Assembly: GCF_003402475.1 (NCBI RefSeq)
Contig: NZ_BFAB01000006.1
Location: 62,001-126,000 of the forward strand
Direction of reading: 5' to 3'
Source of the DNA: Mycobacterium sp. MFM001
GTDB lineage: Bacteria; Actinomycetota; Actinomycetes; Mycobacteriales; Mycobacteriaceae
DNA length: 64,000 nucleotides
A model generated the notes under the pieces. It did not search any database. It was not told the DNA's origin and worked only from the letters and a program-made list of their open reading frames with translations. Both the position numbers and the translations under genes were made by a program. Position 1 is the stretch's first letter; each line of letters begins with the position of its first letter. This document shows, in pieces, positions 39,579 through 49,878 of this stretch.

Positions 39579-39613
39579 TCTAACACTTGAAATCTAATAT
39601 ATCAAATGTTAGA
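39579..39613. promoter_or_regulatory. Inverted repeat operator candidate for the GntR regulator
   Basis: TCTAACACTTGA (39579-39590) and TCAAATGTTAGA (39602-39613) are reverse complements at 11 of 12 positions, 11 bases apart. They lie in an AT-rich gap between the divergent regulator and monooxygenase genes, 10 bases before the monooxygenase start. This is the expected place for a site controlling both genes. Confidence 0.65.
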
Positions 39614-39622
39614 CATCAAGCC

Positions 39623-40966
39623 ATGACCACACGACAGATGGCCCTCGTCGCCTTCATGCAAGCCGGCAACACCTCGGTTTATGCGGGCTCGTGGCGCCAC
39701 CCCGCCACCGAGCACGGCTACCTCGACGCCTCCTACTACGCCAAGATCGGCCGGCAACTCGAAGAGGGTTGTTTCGACCTGATGTTCTTCGACGACCGGC
39801 TCGCGATGCCGGGCATCTACGGCGGCTCGGTCGCCGACGCGGTGCGCTACGGCGCGCGGCCGGTGAAGCTGGATCTGTCGATCGTGCTGGGCGTGCTGGC
39901 GCAGGCCACGTCGCGCATCGGGTTGGGCGCCACCTCCTCCACCACCTACTACCCGCCGTTTCACGTGGCGCGCACGTTCGCCACCCTAGATCACCTGTCG
40001 GGGGGCCGCGCGGCGTGGAACGTGGTCACCTCGGTCAACGACAGCGAGGCCCAAAACTTCGGCGTCGACGCACATTTGGGCCACGACGCCCGCTACGACC
40101 GCGCCGACGAATTCCTCGACGCCGTCGTCGGCCTCTGGGACACCTGGGAGGACGACGCCCTGCTGCACGACCGCACGGCCGGTCGCTACGCCGACCCGGC
40201 CAAGGTGCACGAGCTCGGCCACGTCGGCGAGTACTTCTCCGTGCGCGGCCCCCTGACGGTGCCGCGCGGCCCGCAGGGCCGGCCGGTGATCATCCAGGCC
40301 GGCTCGTCCGGGCGCGGACGCGAATTCGCCTCGCGCTGGGCGGATTTGATCTTCACCGGCGATCCCGGGATCGAGGTGGCGCGCAGCCACTACGCCGACC
40401 AGAAGGAGCGCATTGCCGCCGCCGGCCGCGACCCCGACACGGTCAAGCTCTGCCCGATGGCCTACGCGGTGGTGGGGGAGTCCGAGGACCACGCCAAGCA
40501 CCGCGAGCAGGTCTTCCTCAACGACCTGGTGCACCCGATGGCGTCGCTGACTCTGCTCTCGGAGCTGATGAACTATGACTTCTCCCAACACAATCTAGAC
40601 GACCCGATCACCGACGAGCTGATCGCCTCGGTGTCCGGCATTCGTGGCCTGGTGCAGAACCTGCGCACCCATATCGGCGACGCTGTCACGCTGCGCGACC
40701 TGGCCGGCCACCGCGCCACCCTGCTGCAGGGACCGCGGTTCGTCGGCACCGGTCAGCAGGTCGCCGACCAGATGGAGGAGTGGTTCCACGGCGGCGCCTG
40801 CGACGGATTCGTCTTGGCTGCAACGCATTTGCCCGGGGCGTTCGAGGACGTGGTGCGCATGGTGGTCCCGGAGTTGCAGCGGCGCGGCCTGTTCCGCACC
40901 GGCTACGACGGCGTGACCCTGCGCGACCATCTGGGCCTGCCGCGGCCGGCCTGCGTCAGCGCATGA
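39623..40966 (+). CDS. Flavin-dependent monooxygenase, NtaA/SnaA/DszA family
   Basis: The 447-residue luciferase-like monooxygenase uses reduced FMN supplied by a separate reductase. GSWRHP near the N-terminus, the ATSSTTYYPPFHVARTFATLDHLSGGRAAWNVVTS region (about 93-130) and VIIQAGSSGRGREFA are typical of the NtaA/SnaA/DszA branch, which attacks chelators, sulfones and similar compounds. ATG 39623 is the first start after the operator. It overlaps the CoA transferase gene by ATGA. Confidence 0.92.
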   Translation: MTTRQMALVAFMQAGNTSVYAGSWRHPATEHGYLDASYYAKIGRQLEEGCFDLMFFDDRLAMPGIYGGSVADAVRYGARPVKLDLSIVLGVLAQATSRIGLGATSSTTYYPPFHVARTFATLDHLSGGRAAWNVVTSVNDSEAQNFGVDAHLGHDARYDRADEFLDAVVGLWDTWEDDALLHDRTAGRYADPAKVHELGHVGEYFSVRGPLTVPRGPQGRPVIIQAGSSGRGREFASRWADLIFTGDPGIEVARSHYADQKERIAAAGRDPDTVKLCPMAYAVVGESEDHAKHREQVFLNDLVHPMASLTLLSELMNYDFSQHNLDDPITDELIASVSGIRGLVQNLRTHIGDAVTLRDLAGHRATLLQGPRFVGTGQQVADQMEEWFHGGACDGFVLAATHLPGAFEDVVRMVVPELQRRGLFRTGYDGVTLRDHLGLPRPACVSA

Positions 40967-42150
40967 TGCTCGACGGCATCCGGATTCTCGACATGGCCAC
41001 GCTGGCGGCGGCGCCGCTGGCGGCCACCTACCTCGGCGAGTTCGGCGCCGACGTCATCAAGGTCGAGCAACCGGGCAGCGGCGATCCGATCCGCAGCTGG
41101 GGACACCAGCGCGACGGCGTCGGGCTGATGTGGAAGTCGGTGTCGCGCAACAAGCGTGCGATCACTCTCGACCTGCGTGTCACCGAAGGCCAGGCGTTGC
41201 TGCGTCGCCTCGTTCAGCATGCGGACGCCGTGATCGCCAACACCCGGCCGTCGACGCTGCGGTCCTGGGGGCTGGACTACGACGCGCTGCGCGCCGTCAA
41301 CGACCGCATCGTGATGCTGCACATCACCGGCTACGGGCTGTCCGGGCCGAAAAGCGACCGGCCCGGCTTCGGCACGCTCGGCGAGGCGATGAGCGGCTTC
41401 GCGCATATCACCGGCCAACCCGACGGGCCGCCCACCCTGCCGCCGTTCATGCTGGCCGACGGGGTGGCGTCGCTGAACGCGGCCTACGCGGTGATGCTGG
41501 CGCTCTATCACCGCGACGTGCACGGCGCGCCAGGGCAATTGATCGACGTCAACCTGATCGATCCGTTGGCGCGGCTGTTGGAGCAGACGCTGCTCGGCTA
41601 CGACCAGCTCGGGCTGGTGCCGAACCGGAGTGGCAACCGCTGGGACATCTCCGCGCCGCGCAACACCTATCGCACCGCCGACGGCCGCTGGCTGGCGATG
41701 TCGGGCAGCTCACCGGCGTTGGCGCTGAGGGTGTTTCGGGCGATCGGGCGTGCCGACCTGGTCGAGGACGCCGACTTCGCCGACCCGCAGCGGCGGCTGG
41801 CCCGGGCCCGCGAGGTCGACCAGGTGGTCGCCGACTGGGTGGCGACCAAGACGCTCGCCGAGGCGATGGCCATTCTCGACGCCGAAAACGTCGCCGCCGC
41901 ACCCGTTTACGACATCACCGACCTGGTCGCCGACGACCAGCTGACGCACCGTGAGGTGTTCGTCAAAGTCGGCGACGACGAACTCGGCGCCATGACCGTG
42001 CAAGCGCCCGTGCCGCGGTTCTCCGACACGCCGGGCCGCGTGGCGCAGCTCGGTCCGCGGCTCGGCGAACACAACACCGAGGTGTACGGCGAGCTACTCG
42101 GCTTGACACCCACCGATATCGACGACCTGCACGCCCGCGGCGTGCTGTAG
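40963..42150 (+). CDS. CaiB/BaiF family III CoA transferase
   Basis: The 395-residue protein moves CoA between carboxylic acids. The N-terminal GIRILDMATLAAAPLAATYLGEFGADVIKVEQP block, NKRAITLDL, and the GLSGPKSDRPGF and DGVASLNAAYAV segments are standard for the family, the last near the catalytic aspartate loop. The start overlaps the monooxygenase stop. In context it probably activates the acid released by the monooxygenase. Confidence 0.93.
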   Translation: MMLDGIRILDMATLAAAPLAATYLGEFGADVIKVEQPGSGDPIRSWGHQRDGVGLMWKSVSRNKRAITLDLRVTEGQALLRRLVQHADAVIANTRPSTLRSWGLDYDALRAVNDRIVMLHITGYGLSGPKSDRPGFGTLGEAMSGFAHITGQPDGPPTLPPFMLADGVASLNAAYAVMLALYHRDVHGAPGQLIDVNLIDPLARLLEQTLLGYDQLGLVPNRSGNRWDISAPRNTYRTADGRWLAMSGSSPALALRVFRAIGRADLVEDADFADPQRRLARAREVDQVVADWVATKTLAEAMAILDAENVAAAPVYDITDLVADDQLTHREVFVKVGDDELGAMTVQAPVPRFSDTPGRVAQLGPRLGEHNTEVYGELLGLTPTDIDDLHARGVL

Positions 42151-42166
42151 CCAAGGAGACCTGCCA

Positions 42167-43081
42167 ATGCTGTTGCGCCGCTCGGAACTTGCCGTTCCCG
42201 CCAGCAACGACCACATGTTCGCCCACGCCGCCTCGTCGCAAGCCGACCTGGTGTTCCTCGACTTGGAGGACGCCGTCGCACCCGCACACAAGGAGACCGC
42301 GCGCGCCAAAGCCGTTGCGGCACTGAACGAACTCGACTGGGGGCGCACGGTCCGGGCGATCCGGATCAACGGCCTCGACACCCGTTGGTGCCACGACGAC
42401 ATCATCGACGTGGTCACCGCGGCCCGCGAAAACCTCGACACGATCATCGTTCCCAAGGTGCGCACCGCCCGCGACGTCTGGTGGGTCGACGTGCTGCTGA
42501 CGCAGCTGGAAGCCAAGCTCGGGCGGCCGCGCCCGATCCGGCTGGAGGTGCTGATCGAGGAGGTCGAGGGGCTGGCCAACGCGGAGGAGATCGCCGCCGC
42601 CAGCAGCAGGCTGGACGCGCTGATCTTCGGCGTCGGCGACTACTCGCTGTCGCAGGGCGCGCGGGTGGACACCAACTTCGTCCCACTCGGCGACTACCCC
42701 GGCGACTTCTGGCACTACGCCCGCACCAAGGTGCTCGTCGCCGCGCGGATCGCCGGGATCGACGCGATCGACGCGCCCTACCCGGACTACCGCGACCTCG
42801 AGGGCTATGAGCGTGACGCCCGCCGCGCCGGGCTGCTCGGTTACACCGGCAAATGGGCGATCCACCCGAGCCAGGTGCCGGTCGCCAACGAGGTGTATTC
42901 GCCGACGGCCGAGGAGATCGCACTGGCCGAACGCAACGTCGCCGCCTACCGCGACGGCGAGGCCGACGGCCTGGGTGCGGTGGGAGTGAACGGGGTGCTC
43001 GTCGACGCCGCCCATGTCAAGATGGCGCAGGCGACGCTGCAGCGCGCCGCCCTGATCGACGGCGACAGGGGAAGCGGATGA
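42167..43081 (+). CDS. CitE-like (HpcH/HpaI family) acyl-CoA lyase
   Basis: The 304-residue TIM-barrel enzyme has FLDLEDAVAP (about 25-34) with metal-binding acids, RINGLDT, an LEVLIEEVEGLANAEEIA strand-helix and GKWAIHPSQV. Such proteins cleave citramalyl-, malyl- or beta-hydroxyacyl-CoA. It follows the CoA transferase after 16 bases with an AAGGAG site, so lysis of the CoA ester is the likely next step. Its stop overlaps the start of the next gene. Confidence 0.9.
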   Translation: MLLRRSELAVPASNDHMFAHAASSQADLVFLDLEDAVAPAHKETARAKAVAALNELDWGRTVRAIRINGLDTRWCHDDIIDVVTAARENLDTIIVPKVRTARDVWWVDVLLTQLEAKLGRPRPIRLEVLIEEVEGLANAEEIAAASSRLDALIFGVGDYSLSQGARVDTNFVPLGDYPGDFWHYARTKVLVAARIAGIDAIDAPYPDYRDLEGYERDARRAGLLGYTGKWAIHPSQVPVANEVYSPTAEEIALAERNVAAYRDGEADGLGAVGVNGVLVDAAHVKMAQATLQRAALIDGDRGSG

Positions 43082-43413
43082 AGACCTTCACCGACGACGA
43101 GATGAACGCCCTGCTGCCGGCCGCCAAGACCTACAGCGTCGTCATCCTCACGCGGGGGCCCGATTTCGGCGGCGACGACACCCCGGCGATCATCTGGGAG
43201 CACGGTCGGCGCAACTTCGCGCTTCGCCACGAAGGCGTGCTGGCCGTGGTGTTGCCGGTTACCGACGGCTCGGATGTGTGCGGCGTCGGCGTGTTCACCG
43301 GGACCGTCGAGGAGACCACCGCGGTGATGCACGACGATCCCGGCGTGCAGGCCGGGGTGTTCACCTACGAGGTGCACCCCTGCCGGGGCTTCCCCGGCGA
43401 CGCGTTGCCCTAG
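43078..43413 (+). CDS. YCII-like small protein, last gene of the catabolic operon
   Basis: The 111-residue protein resembles YCII-type dimeric alpha-beta barrels: YSVVILTRGPDF, a WEHGRRNFALRHEGVLAVVLPV strand-helix-strand, and VEETTAVMHDDPGVQAGVFTYEV. Some relatives isomerise lactones; here the role is unknown. ATG 43078 overlaps the CitE-like gene. It ends convergently 2 bases from the next gene. Confidence 0.75.
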   Translation: MKTFTDDEMNALLPAAKTYSVVILTRGPDFGGDDTPAIIWEHGRRNFALRHEGVLAVVLPVTDGSDVCGVGVFTGTVEETTAVMHDDPGVQAGVFTYEVHPCRGFPGDALP

Positions 43414-43415
43414 AG

Positions 43416-44039
43416 CTAGACCAGCTCGGGCACCCGCAACTGAGCGATCGCCAACTCGAACTCGCCGACGTCCACCTGGTCGGCGCCGAGGTCGCGAAGT
43501 ATGCCGGTGCGCAGTGAGCGGGCCTGGTCGTCGCTGCGCCGCATCGCCTCCATGCTGTCGAACGTCGACGAGGACACGGCGCGGCACGACGTGCGGTCGA
43601 GCATCAGGCTGGCGCTGCAGAAACCCTCGAGTTCCTCGATCGCCGGCAGCACCGACTCCCGGTAGAACCCAATGGCCTTGTCGAACTGCTCGGGCCGGAT
43701 CTTGAGCCAGGTGGCGCGCACGCCGGCGCCCCGCCCCGAGCGGTGGTCACGGTGCAGCACCGCGATCTCCCACCGGTCGACGGTGGGGGTGCCGCCGCCG
43801 AACACTTGCGCCGCGCGCTGCTGAAGCGGCCGGACCTGCTCGCCGCTGGCGTGCATTGTTTTCTCCGAGTCCCACGAGCTGGTGGCGATGCATCTGCCGG
43901 ACTCGCGGTCGACCAGCAGCGACAGTCCCATGCACCCGTCCAGGTCCTGCAGAGCGGGCATGACCACGTCGCGGATATGCGCAATGCCGGCGTCGATGCA
44001 CGACCGTTGCGCCTGGATTGTGGTAGAGCGCGCGTACAC
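43416..44039 (-). CDS. Tandem alpha-beta barrel protein (Rv2557/Rv2558 homologue)
   Basis: The 207-residue protein contains two related halves of about 100 residues, each like an antibiotic-monooxygenase (dimeric alpha-beta barrel) domain, with the repeated pattern [20 protein letters not shown] and [21 protein letters not shown]. tuberculosis carries two neighbouring copies, Rv2557 and Rv2558, reported to rise during starvation; only one is here. GTG 44039 is fixed by an AAGGAGGGG site 7 bases upstream. The biochemical role is unknown. Confidence 0.88.
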   Translation of the reverse strand: MYARSTTIQAQRSCIDAGIAHIRDVVMPALQDLDGCMGLSLLVDRESGRCIATSSWDSEKTMHASGEQVRPLQQRAAQVFGGGTPTVDRWEIAVLHRDHRSGRGAGVRATWLKIRPEQFDKAIGFYRESVLPAIEELEGFCSASLMLDRTSCRAVSSSTFDSMEAMRRSDDQARSLRTGILRDLGADQVDVGEFELAIAQLRVPELV

Positions 44040-44071
44040 GATTCAACCCCTCCTTGCTCGGGGGCAGCGCC

Positions 44072-44087
44072 CCGGTGGCGCCACCGG
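44072..44087. promoter_or_regulatory. 16-bp perfect palindrome in divergent promoter
   Basis: CCGGTGGCGCCACCGG lies 33 bases upstream of the Rv2557/Rv2558-like gene, within the 193-base gap shared with the YjbQ gene, next to a second GC-rich symmetry (GGGGCAGCGCCCC-like). A regulator site is possible; chance symmetry is more common in GC-rich DNA, so the call is cautious. Confidence 0.35.
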
Positions 44088-44232
44088 TCCTATCAACACC
44101 TTCCTCCAATGTGATAAGCGTCGCAATGGTTTTGCCGCGGATCGGCGGCTCCGTAAATACCAGCCGGGCTCGACGACGTCGACCCGCTGCGCCCGGCTTC
44201 GCCGCGCTTGCGATCGCCGTACCCTGGATGAC

Positions 44233-44634
44233 GTGGATACCGATGTGCTGGATGTGGACACCGCGCGTCGCCGGATCGTCGACCTGACGGACGAGGTGCG
44301 CTCGTTCTGCTCTTCGCGCGCTGACGGCCTGTGCAATGTGTTCGTCCCGCACGCGACGGCCGGGGTGGCGATCATCGAGACCGGCGCCGGTTCCGACGAC
44401 GATCTCGTCGACACGCTCGAGCGGTTACTGCCGCGCGACGACCGTTACCGGCACGCGCACGGCTCGCCTGGTCACGGCGCCGACCATGTGTTGCCGGCCA
44501 TCGTGTCGCCGTCGGTGACGGTGCCGGTGGCCGGCGGCGAACCGCTGCTGGGCACCTGGCAAAGCGTGGTGCTCGTCGACCTCAACCGGGACAATCCGCG
44601 GCGGTCGGTGCGGCTGAGCTTCGTCAAGGGCTGA
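44233..44634 (+). CDS. YjbQ/UPF0047 family protein (Rv2556c homologue)
   Basis: The 133-residue protein matches the YjbQ family, some members of which have weak thiamine-phosphate synthase activity. Conserved parts are CNVFVPHATAGVAIIETG (about 35-52), HGADHVLPAIVSPSVTVPV and GTWQSVVLVDLN, with histidines likely to bind a metal. GTG 44233 is the start nearest to that of Rv2556c; nearby in-frame GTG codons are alternatives. It precedes alaS by 57 bases. Confidence 0.88.
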   Translation: MDTDVLDVDTARRRIVDLTDEVRSFCSSRADGLCNVFVPHATAGVAIIETGAGSDDDLVDTLERLLPRDDRYRHAHGSPGHGADHVLPAIVSPSVTVPVAGGEPLLGTWQSVVLVDLNRDNPRRSVRLSFVKG

Positions 44635-44691
44635 TCCTGCAGACCGGTAAGGTAGTGCGATCAAATTGGCGAGAAGGACAGCGACGACAAC

Positions 44692-47388
44692 GTGCAGACA
44701 CACGAGATCAGGAAGCGGTTCCTCGATCATTTCGTGAAAGCGGGTCACACCGAGGTGCCGAGTGCCTCGGTGATCCTCGACGACCCCAACCTGCTGTTCG
44801 TCAACGCCGGCATGGTGCAGTTCGTGCCGTACTTTCTCGGCCAGCGCACCCCGCCGTACCCGACGGCTACCAGCATCCAGAAATGCATCCGCACTCCGGA
44901 TATCGACGAGGTCGGGATCACCACCCGGCACAACACGTTCTTCCAGATGGCCGGCAATTTTTCGTTCGGCGACTACTTCAAACGCGGCGCGATCGAGTTG
45001 GCCTGGACGCTGCTGACTAATTCCAAAGACGACGGCGGCTACGGGTTTGACCCCGAAAAGCTCTGGGCCACCGTGTATTTGGACGACGACGAGGCCGCCG
45101 GACTGTGGCAGGAAGTGGCCGGTCTGCCGGCGGAGCGGATCCAGCGCCGCGGCATGGCCGACAACTACTGGTCGATGGGCATCCCCGGCCCGTGCGGGCC
45201 GTCGTCGGAGATCTACTACGACCGCGGCCCCGAATACGGCCCGGAAGGTGGCCCACTGGCCAGCGAAGAGCGCTACATCGAAATCTGGAACCTCGTGTTC
45301 ATGGAAAACGAACGCGGCGAGGGCACCAGCAAAGAGGACTACGAGATCCTTGGGCCGTTGCCGCGCAAGAACATTGACACCGGCATGGGCGTCGAGCGGG
45401 TCGCGGTGCTGTTGCAGGGCGTGCACAACGTCTACGAAACCGACCTGCTGCGCCCCGTCATCGACACCGTGGCCGCCAAAGCGCCGCGGCCATACGACGT
45501 CGGCAACCACGACGACGACGTGCGCTACCGGATCATCGCCGACCACAGCCGCACCGCCGCGATCCTGATCGGCGACGGTGTGAGCCCAGGCAACGACGGC
45601 CGCGGCTACGTGCTGCGCCGGCTGCTGCGCCGGGTGATCCGCTCGGCCAAACTGCTGGACATCGACGGCCCGATCGTCGGCGAGCTGATGGCTACCGTGC
45701 GCGACGCGATGGGCCCGTCGTATCCGGAACTGGTCACCGACTTCGAGCGGATCAACCGGATCGCCGTCGCCGAGGAGACCGCGTTCAACCGCACCCTGGC
45801 GTCGGGCTCGAAGCTGTTCGAGGAGGTGGCCGGCGCCACCAAGGCCTCCGGCGCCACCGTGTTGTCCGGCTCGGATGCGTTCACGCTGCACGACACCTAC
45901 GGGTTCCCGATCGAGCTGACCCTCGAGATGGCCGCCGAAGCCGGTCTGAAAGTGGACGAAAGCGGCTTTCGCGAGTTGATGGCCGAGCAGCGCCGTCGCG
46001 CCAAGGCCGACGCCGCCGCCCGCAAGCATGCGCACGCCGACCTCTCCGCCTACCGCGAGCTGGTCGACGCCGGGCCCACCGAGTTCACCGGTTTCGACGA
46101 ATTGTCTTCGGAGGCACGGATTTTGGGCGTCTTCGTCGACGGCCGACGGGTACCGGTGGTGGCACACGACGACGCCGTCGCCGCCGATCGCGTCGAACTG
46201 GTGCTGGACCGCACCCCGCTGTACGCCGAATCCGGTGGGCAGGTCGCCGACGTCGGCACGATCAGCGGCACCGGCGCGGGGGAGAGTGCCCGGGCGGCGG
46301 TCACCGACGTGCAGAAGATCGCGCACACCCTGTGGGTGCACCGGGTCAACGTGGAATCCGGTGAATTCGTCGAGGGCGACACGATTGTCGCGGCCGTCGA
46401 CCCAAGCTGGCGCAAGGGCGCCACCCAGGGCCACTCGGGCACCCACATGGTGCATGCGGCGCTGCGACAAGTGCTGGGCCCCAACGCCGTTCAGGCCGGC
46501 TCGCTGAACCGCCCCGGATATCTGCGCTTCGACTTCAACTGGCAGGGCCCGCTGACCGAGGAGCAGCGCACCCAGATAGAAGAAGTGACCAATCAAGCCG
46601 TGCAGGCCGACTTCGAGGTGCACACCTTCACCGAACAGCTCGACAAGGCCAAGGCGATGGGCGCGTTGGCGCTGTTCGGCGAGCGCTACCCCGACGAGGT
46701 GCGGGTCGTCGAGATCGGTGGGCCGTTCTCGCTGGAGCTCTGCGGCGGCACGCACGTACACAATTCGGCGCAGATCGGGCCGGTGACCATTCTGGGCGAA
46801 TCGTCGGTGGGTTCCGGGGTGCGCCGGGTCGAGGCCTACGTCGGGTTGGAGTCGTTCAAGCACCTGGCCAAGGAGCGGGCACTGATGGCGGGGCTGGCGT
46901 CGTCGCTGAAGGTGCCGTCGGAAGAGGTGCCTGCCCGGGTGGCCAACCTGGTCGAGCGGCTGAAGGCCGCCGAGAAGGAACTCGAACGCGCCCGGCTGGC
47001 AAATGCCCGGGCCGCGGCGACCAATGCGGCGGCCGGTGCGCAGCGCATCGGTAACGTGCGTGTGGTGGCGCAGCGGATGTCGGCGGGGATGACGGCCGGT
47101 GACCTGCGCTCGCTGGTCGGCGACATCCGCGGCAAGCTCGGCAGCGACCCGGCGGTGGTCGCGTTGATCGCCGAGGGGGAGGGCGACGCCGTGCCGTATG
47201 CGGTCGCCGCCAACCCCGCGGCTCAGGAGCTGGGGATCCGGGCCAATGACCTGGTCAAGCAGCTGGCCGGGGCGGTAGACGGGCGCGGCGGCGGCAAGCC
47301 CGACCTCGCGCAGGGCTCAGGGAGGGATCCGTCGGGCATCGACGCGGCGCTCGACGCGGTACGGGCAGAGATAGCGCGGGTCAGCTGA
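44692..47388 (+). CDS. alaS: Alanyl-tRNA synthetase
   Basis: Charges tRNA-Ala and edits misacylated products. The 898-residue class II enzyme has an N-terminal aminoacylation domain with motif 1 and 2 regions ([23 protein letters not shown]), the editing-site zinc motifs GHSGTHMVH and CGGTHVHN, and the C-terminal DHHA1 domain (about 810-890). The start is GTG. It is followed without a gap by ruvX, the order of Rv2555c-Rv2554c. Confidence 0.98.
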   Translation: MQTHEIRKRFLDHFVKAGHTEVPSASVILDDPNLLFVNAGMVQFVPYFLGQRTPPYPTATSIQKCIRTPDIDEVGITTRHNTFFQMAGNFSFGDYFKRGAIELAWTLLTNSKDDGGYGFDPEKLWATVYLDDDEAAGLWQEVAGLPAERIQRRGMADNYWSMGIPGPCGPSSEIYYDRGPEYGPEGGPLASEERYIEIWNLVFMENERGEGTSKEDYEILGPLPRKNIDTGMGVERVAVLLQGVHNVYETDLLRPVIDTVAAKAPRPYDVGNHDDDVRYRIIADHSRTAAILIGDGVSPGNDGRGYVLRRLLRRVIRSAKLLDIDGPIVGELMATVRDAMGPSYPELVTDFERINRIAVAEETAFNRTLASGSKLFEEVAGATKASGATVLSGSDAFTLHDTYGFPIELTLEMAAEAGLKVDESGFRELMAEQRRRAKADAAARKHAHADLSAYRELVDAGPTEFTGFDELSSEARILGVFVDGRRVPVVAHDDAVAADRVELVLDRTPLYAESGGQVADVGTISGTGAGESARAAVTDVQKIAHTLWVHRVNVESGEFVEGDTIVAAVDPSWRKGATQGHSGTHMVHAALRQVLGPNAVQAGSLNRPGYLRFDFNWQGPLTEEQRTQIEEVTNQAVQADFEVHTFTEQLDKAKAMGALALFGERYPDEVRVVEIGGPFSLELCGGTHVHNSAQIGPVTILGESSVGSGVRRVEAYVGLESFKHLAKERALMAGLASSLKVPSEEVPARVANLVERLKAAEKELERARLANARAAATNAAAGAQRIGNVRVVAQRMSAGMTAGDLRSLVGDIRGKLGSDPAVVALIAEGEGDAVPYAVAANPAAQELGIRANDLVKQLAGAVDGRGGGKPDLAQGSGRDPSGIDAALDAVRAEIARVS

Positions 47389-47883
47389 GTGGAATCTTCG
47401 CAACACCGCCGGCCGGACCGGCCCGGCGGAGACGATCCCGGACGCGGGCGGCGGCTGGGCGTCGACGTCGGCAGCGTGCGCATCGGGGTGGCCGCCAGCG
47501 ACCCCGACGGCATCCTGGCCACGCCGGTAGAGACTGTTCGCCGGGACAGGTCCGGCCGCCACGTGCGCCGGCTGGCCGAGCTGGTCGCCGAGCTGGACGC
47601 TGTCGAGGTGATCGTCGGGCTGCCCCGCACACTGGCCGACCGCACCGGCCCGTCGGCCCGCGACGCGATCGAACTGGCCGAGCTGCTGGCCCGCCGGATC
47701 GCCCCGACGCCTGTGCGGCTGACCGACGAGCGGCTGACCACCGTCAGCGCGCAGCGCTCGCTGCGCGAGGCCGGTGTTCGCGCCAAGGGCCAGCGGGGCG
47801 TCATCGACCAAGCGGCGGCGGTGGCCATCCTGCAGGGCTGGCTCGACGAGCGGCGTGCAGCGCTGGAGGTCAACGGTGCGTGA
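47389..47883 (+). CDS. ruvX: Putative pre-16S rRNA nuclease RuvX (YqgF)
   Basis: The 164-residue RNase H-fold protein shows [12 protein letters not shown] (about 22-33), IVGLPRTL and the RLTTVSAQ and [13 protein letters not shown] segments, with acidic residues expected to bind metal. The family processes the 5' end of 16S rRNA. GTG 47389 starts directly after the alaS stop, and the 3' end overlaps mltG. Confidence 0.94.
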   Translation: MESSQHRRPDRPGGDDPGRGRRLGVDVGSVRIGVAASDPDGILATPVETVRRDRSGRHVRRLAELVAELDAVEVIVGLPRTLADRTGPSARDAIELAELLARRIAPTPVRLTDERLTTVSAQRSLREAGVRAKGQRGVIDQAAAVAILQGWLDERRAALEVNGA

Positions 47884-49111
47884 GGGACGCGAGCGAGCAG
47901 CGCCTGAGGCGGTGGGGCCGCCCCGGCGGGTGCGCAGCCGCGCCGAGCGGCTGCGTGCCGAGCGTGGCCGTCGCCGTCGGCGCCTCGTCAGCGGGCTCGC
48001 CACAGCCGTGCTCGTCGTCGTGGTCGTCGCGGCCGTCTTCATCGGCTCCAAGCTGTGGCACATGTTCGGCTCGCAGAACGACTATCGCGGCAGCGGCAAA
48101 CAGGACGTGGTGATCCAGATCCACTCCGGCGACTCGACCACGGCGATCGGCGAGACCCTGCACGACCGCGGCGTGGTCCGCACGGTCCGCGCGTTTGTCG
48201 ATGCCGCGCACGGCAACTCCGCGATCTCGTCGATCCAGCCCGGCTACTACCGGATGCGCACCGAGATCCCGGCGTCGTCGGCCGTCGAGCGGCTCGCCGA
48301 CCCCAACAGCCGGGTGGGCCGGCTGGTGATCCCGGAGGGCCGCCAGCTCGACGACACCACCGACGTCAAGACCAACGCCGTCACGCCGGGCATCTTCACG
48401 CTGATCTCGCGGGCCACCTGCGTGGAGCTCGACGGCGACAAGCGCTGCGTCGCGGTCAACGACCTGCGCGCCGCCGCCGCCAGCACACCGCCGGCGGTGC
48501 TGGCGGTGCCCGGTTGGGCCGTCGACCCGATGACCCGGATGGGCAGCGACCACCGCCGGATCGAGGGGCTGATCGCGCCGGGCACGTTCAACGTGAACCC
48601 GTCGGCGTCGCCGCAGAAGATCCTGTCGACGCTGATCAGCTCCAGCGCGGTCGACTACGTGAAGTCGGGGCTGGTGGACACCGCCAAGGAGATGAACATG
48701 TCGTCCTACGACGTGCTCGTCGTGGCGTCGTTGGTGCAGCGCGAAGCCAAGCCGCAGGACTTTCCGAAGGTCGCCCAGGTCATCTACAACCGGCTGGCCG
48801 AGCACCGCACGCTCGAGTTCGACTCGACGGTCAACTACCCGCTGGACCGCCGGGAGGTCGCCACCACCGACGCCGACCGCGCCCAGTCCACGCCGTGGAA
48901 CACCTACCTGTCCGAGGGGTTGCCGGCGACGCCGATCTGCTCGCCGGGCACCGATGCGCTGTCGGCCGCCGAGCATCCCGAGCCGGGTGACTGGCTGTAC
49001 TTCGTCACGATCGACGCGCAGGGCACGACGCTGTTCACCCGCGACTACCAGCAGCATCTGGCCAACATCGAGCTGGCTCAACACAACGGTGTCCTGGACA
49101 GCGCCCGCTAG
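47876..49111 (+). CDS. mltG: Endolytic murein transglycosylase MltG (YceG)
   Basis: MltG cuts nascent glycan strands and so limits peptidoglycan chain length. The 411-residue protein has a basic cytoplasmic N-terminus, one membrane span (about 38-60), a LysM-like region and the catalytic domain with [10 protein letters not shown] (active glutamate) and [21 protein letters not shown] 47876 overlaps the ruvX stop. The 3' end overlaps aroE by 23 bases. Confidence 0.94.
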   Translation: MREGRERAAPEAVGPPRRVRSRAERLRAERGRRRRRLVSGLATAVLVVVVVAAVFIGSKLWHMFGSQNDYRGSGKQDVVIQIHSGDSTTAIGETLHDRGVVRTVRAFVDAAHGNSAISSIQPGYYRMRTEIPASSAVERLADPNSRVGRLVIPEGRQLDDTTDVKTNAVTPGIFTLISRATCVELDGDKRCVAVNDLRAAAASTPPAVLAVPGWAVDPMTRMGSDHRRIEGLIAPGTFNVNPSASPQKILSTLISSSAVDYVKSGLVDTAKEMNMSSYDVLVVASLVQREAKPQDFPKVAQVIYNRLAEHRTLEFDSTVNYPLDRREVATTDADRAQSTPWNTYLSEGLPATPICSPGTDALSAAEHPEPGDWLYFVTIDAQGTTLFTRDYQQHLANIELAQHNGVLDSAR

Positions 49112-49877
49112 ACGGGCCGGCGTGCTCGGCAAGCCGATCGCGCATTCACGCTCTCCGCGGCTGCACCTGGCGGCCTACCGCGCGCTGGGCCTGGACTGGA
49201 CGTACGAGCGCATCGAGTGCGACGCCGACGAACTGCCCGGCGTGGTCCGCGGCTTCGGCCCGGAGTGGGTCGGGGTGTCGGTGACGATGCCGGGCAAGTT
49301 CGCGGCGCTGCGGGTCGCCGACGAGCGCACCGCGCGCGCTGAACTGGTCGGCTCGGCTAACACGCTGGTCCGCACACCACATGGTTGGCGGGCCGACAAC
49401 ACCGACGTCGACGGCGTGACGGGAGCGCTCGGCGCGGCGTCCGGACAGGCGGTGGTCGCCGGGTCCGGCGGCACGGCACCGGCGGCGGTGGTGGCGCTGG
49501 CCGAGCTGGGGGTCAGCGGCATCACTGTCGTCGCGCGCAACCCGGACAAGGCCGCCCGGTTGGTGCAGCTGGGCGCCAACGTCGGGGTGCCGACCCGGTT
49601 CAGTGGGCTGGGCACGCCACTCGACGAGGCGACGGTGTTGGTCAATACGCTGCCGGCCGACGTTGCCGCGGAGTATGCGCAGACCCTGGCCGCCGTCCCG
49701 GTGCTGCTGGACGCGATCTACGACCCGTGGCCGACACCGCTGGCCGAGGCGGTGGCCGCGACGGGCGGGCGAGTGATCAGCGGCCTGCAGATGCTGCTGC
49801 ACCAAGCGTTCGCGCAAGTCGAACAATTCACAGGCTTGCCGGCGCCGCGAGAGGCGATGATCGCCGCGGTGGGCTAG
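49089..49877 (+). CDS. aroE: Shikimate dehydrogenase
   Basis: Reduces 3-dehydroshikimate to shikimate with NADPH. The 262-residue protein has GKPIAHSRSPRLH (substrate loop), SVTMPGKFAAL with the catalytic lysine, NTDVDG, the Rossmann loop GSGGTA and a C-terminal GLQMLLHQAFAQVEQFTG helix. GTG 49089 matches the M. tuberculosis start. It lies apart from the other aro genes by about 1.5 kb, as in Rv2552c. Confidence 0.95.
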   Translation: MSWTAPARRAGVLGKPIAHSRSPRLHLAAYRALGLDWTYERIECDADELPGVVRGFGPEWVGVSVTMPGKFAALRVADERTARAELVGSANTLVRTPHGWRADNTDVDGVTGALGAASGQAVVAGSGGTAPAAVVALAELGVSGITVVARNPDKAARLVQLGANVGVPTRFSGLGTPLDEATVLVNTLPADVAAEYAQTLAAVPVLLDAIYDPWPTPLAEAVAATGGRVISGLQMLLHQAFAQVEQFTGLPAPREAMIAAVG

Positions 49878-49878
49878 C

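Noticed and set aside
44425..46863. 812-codon minus-strand open frame opposite alaS
   Set aside because: Long but antisense to alanyl-tRNA synthetase, with low-complexity Gly, Val, His and Arg composition and no recognisable motif.
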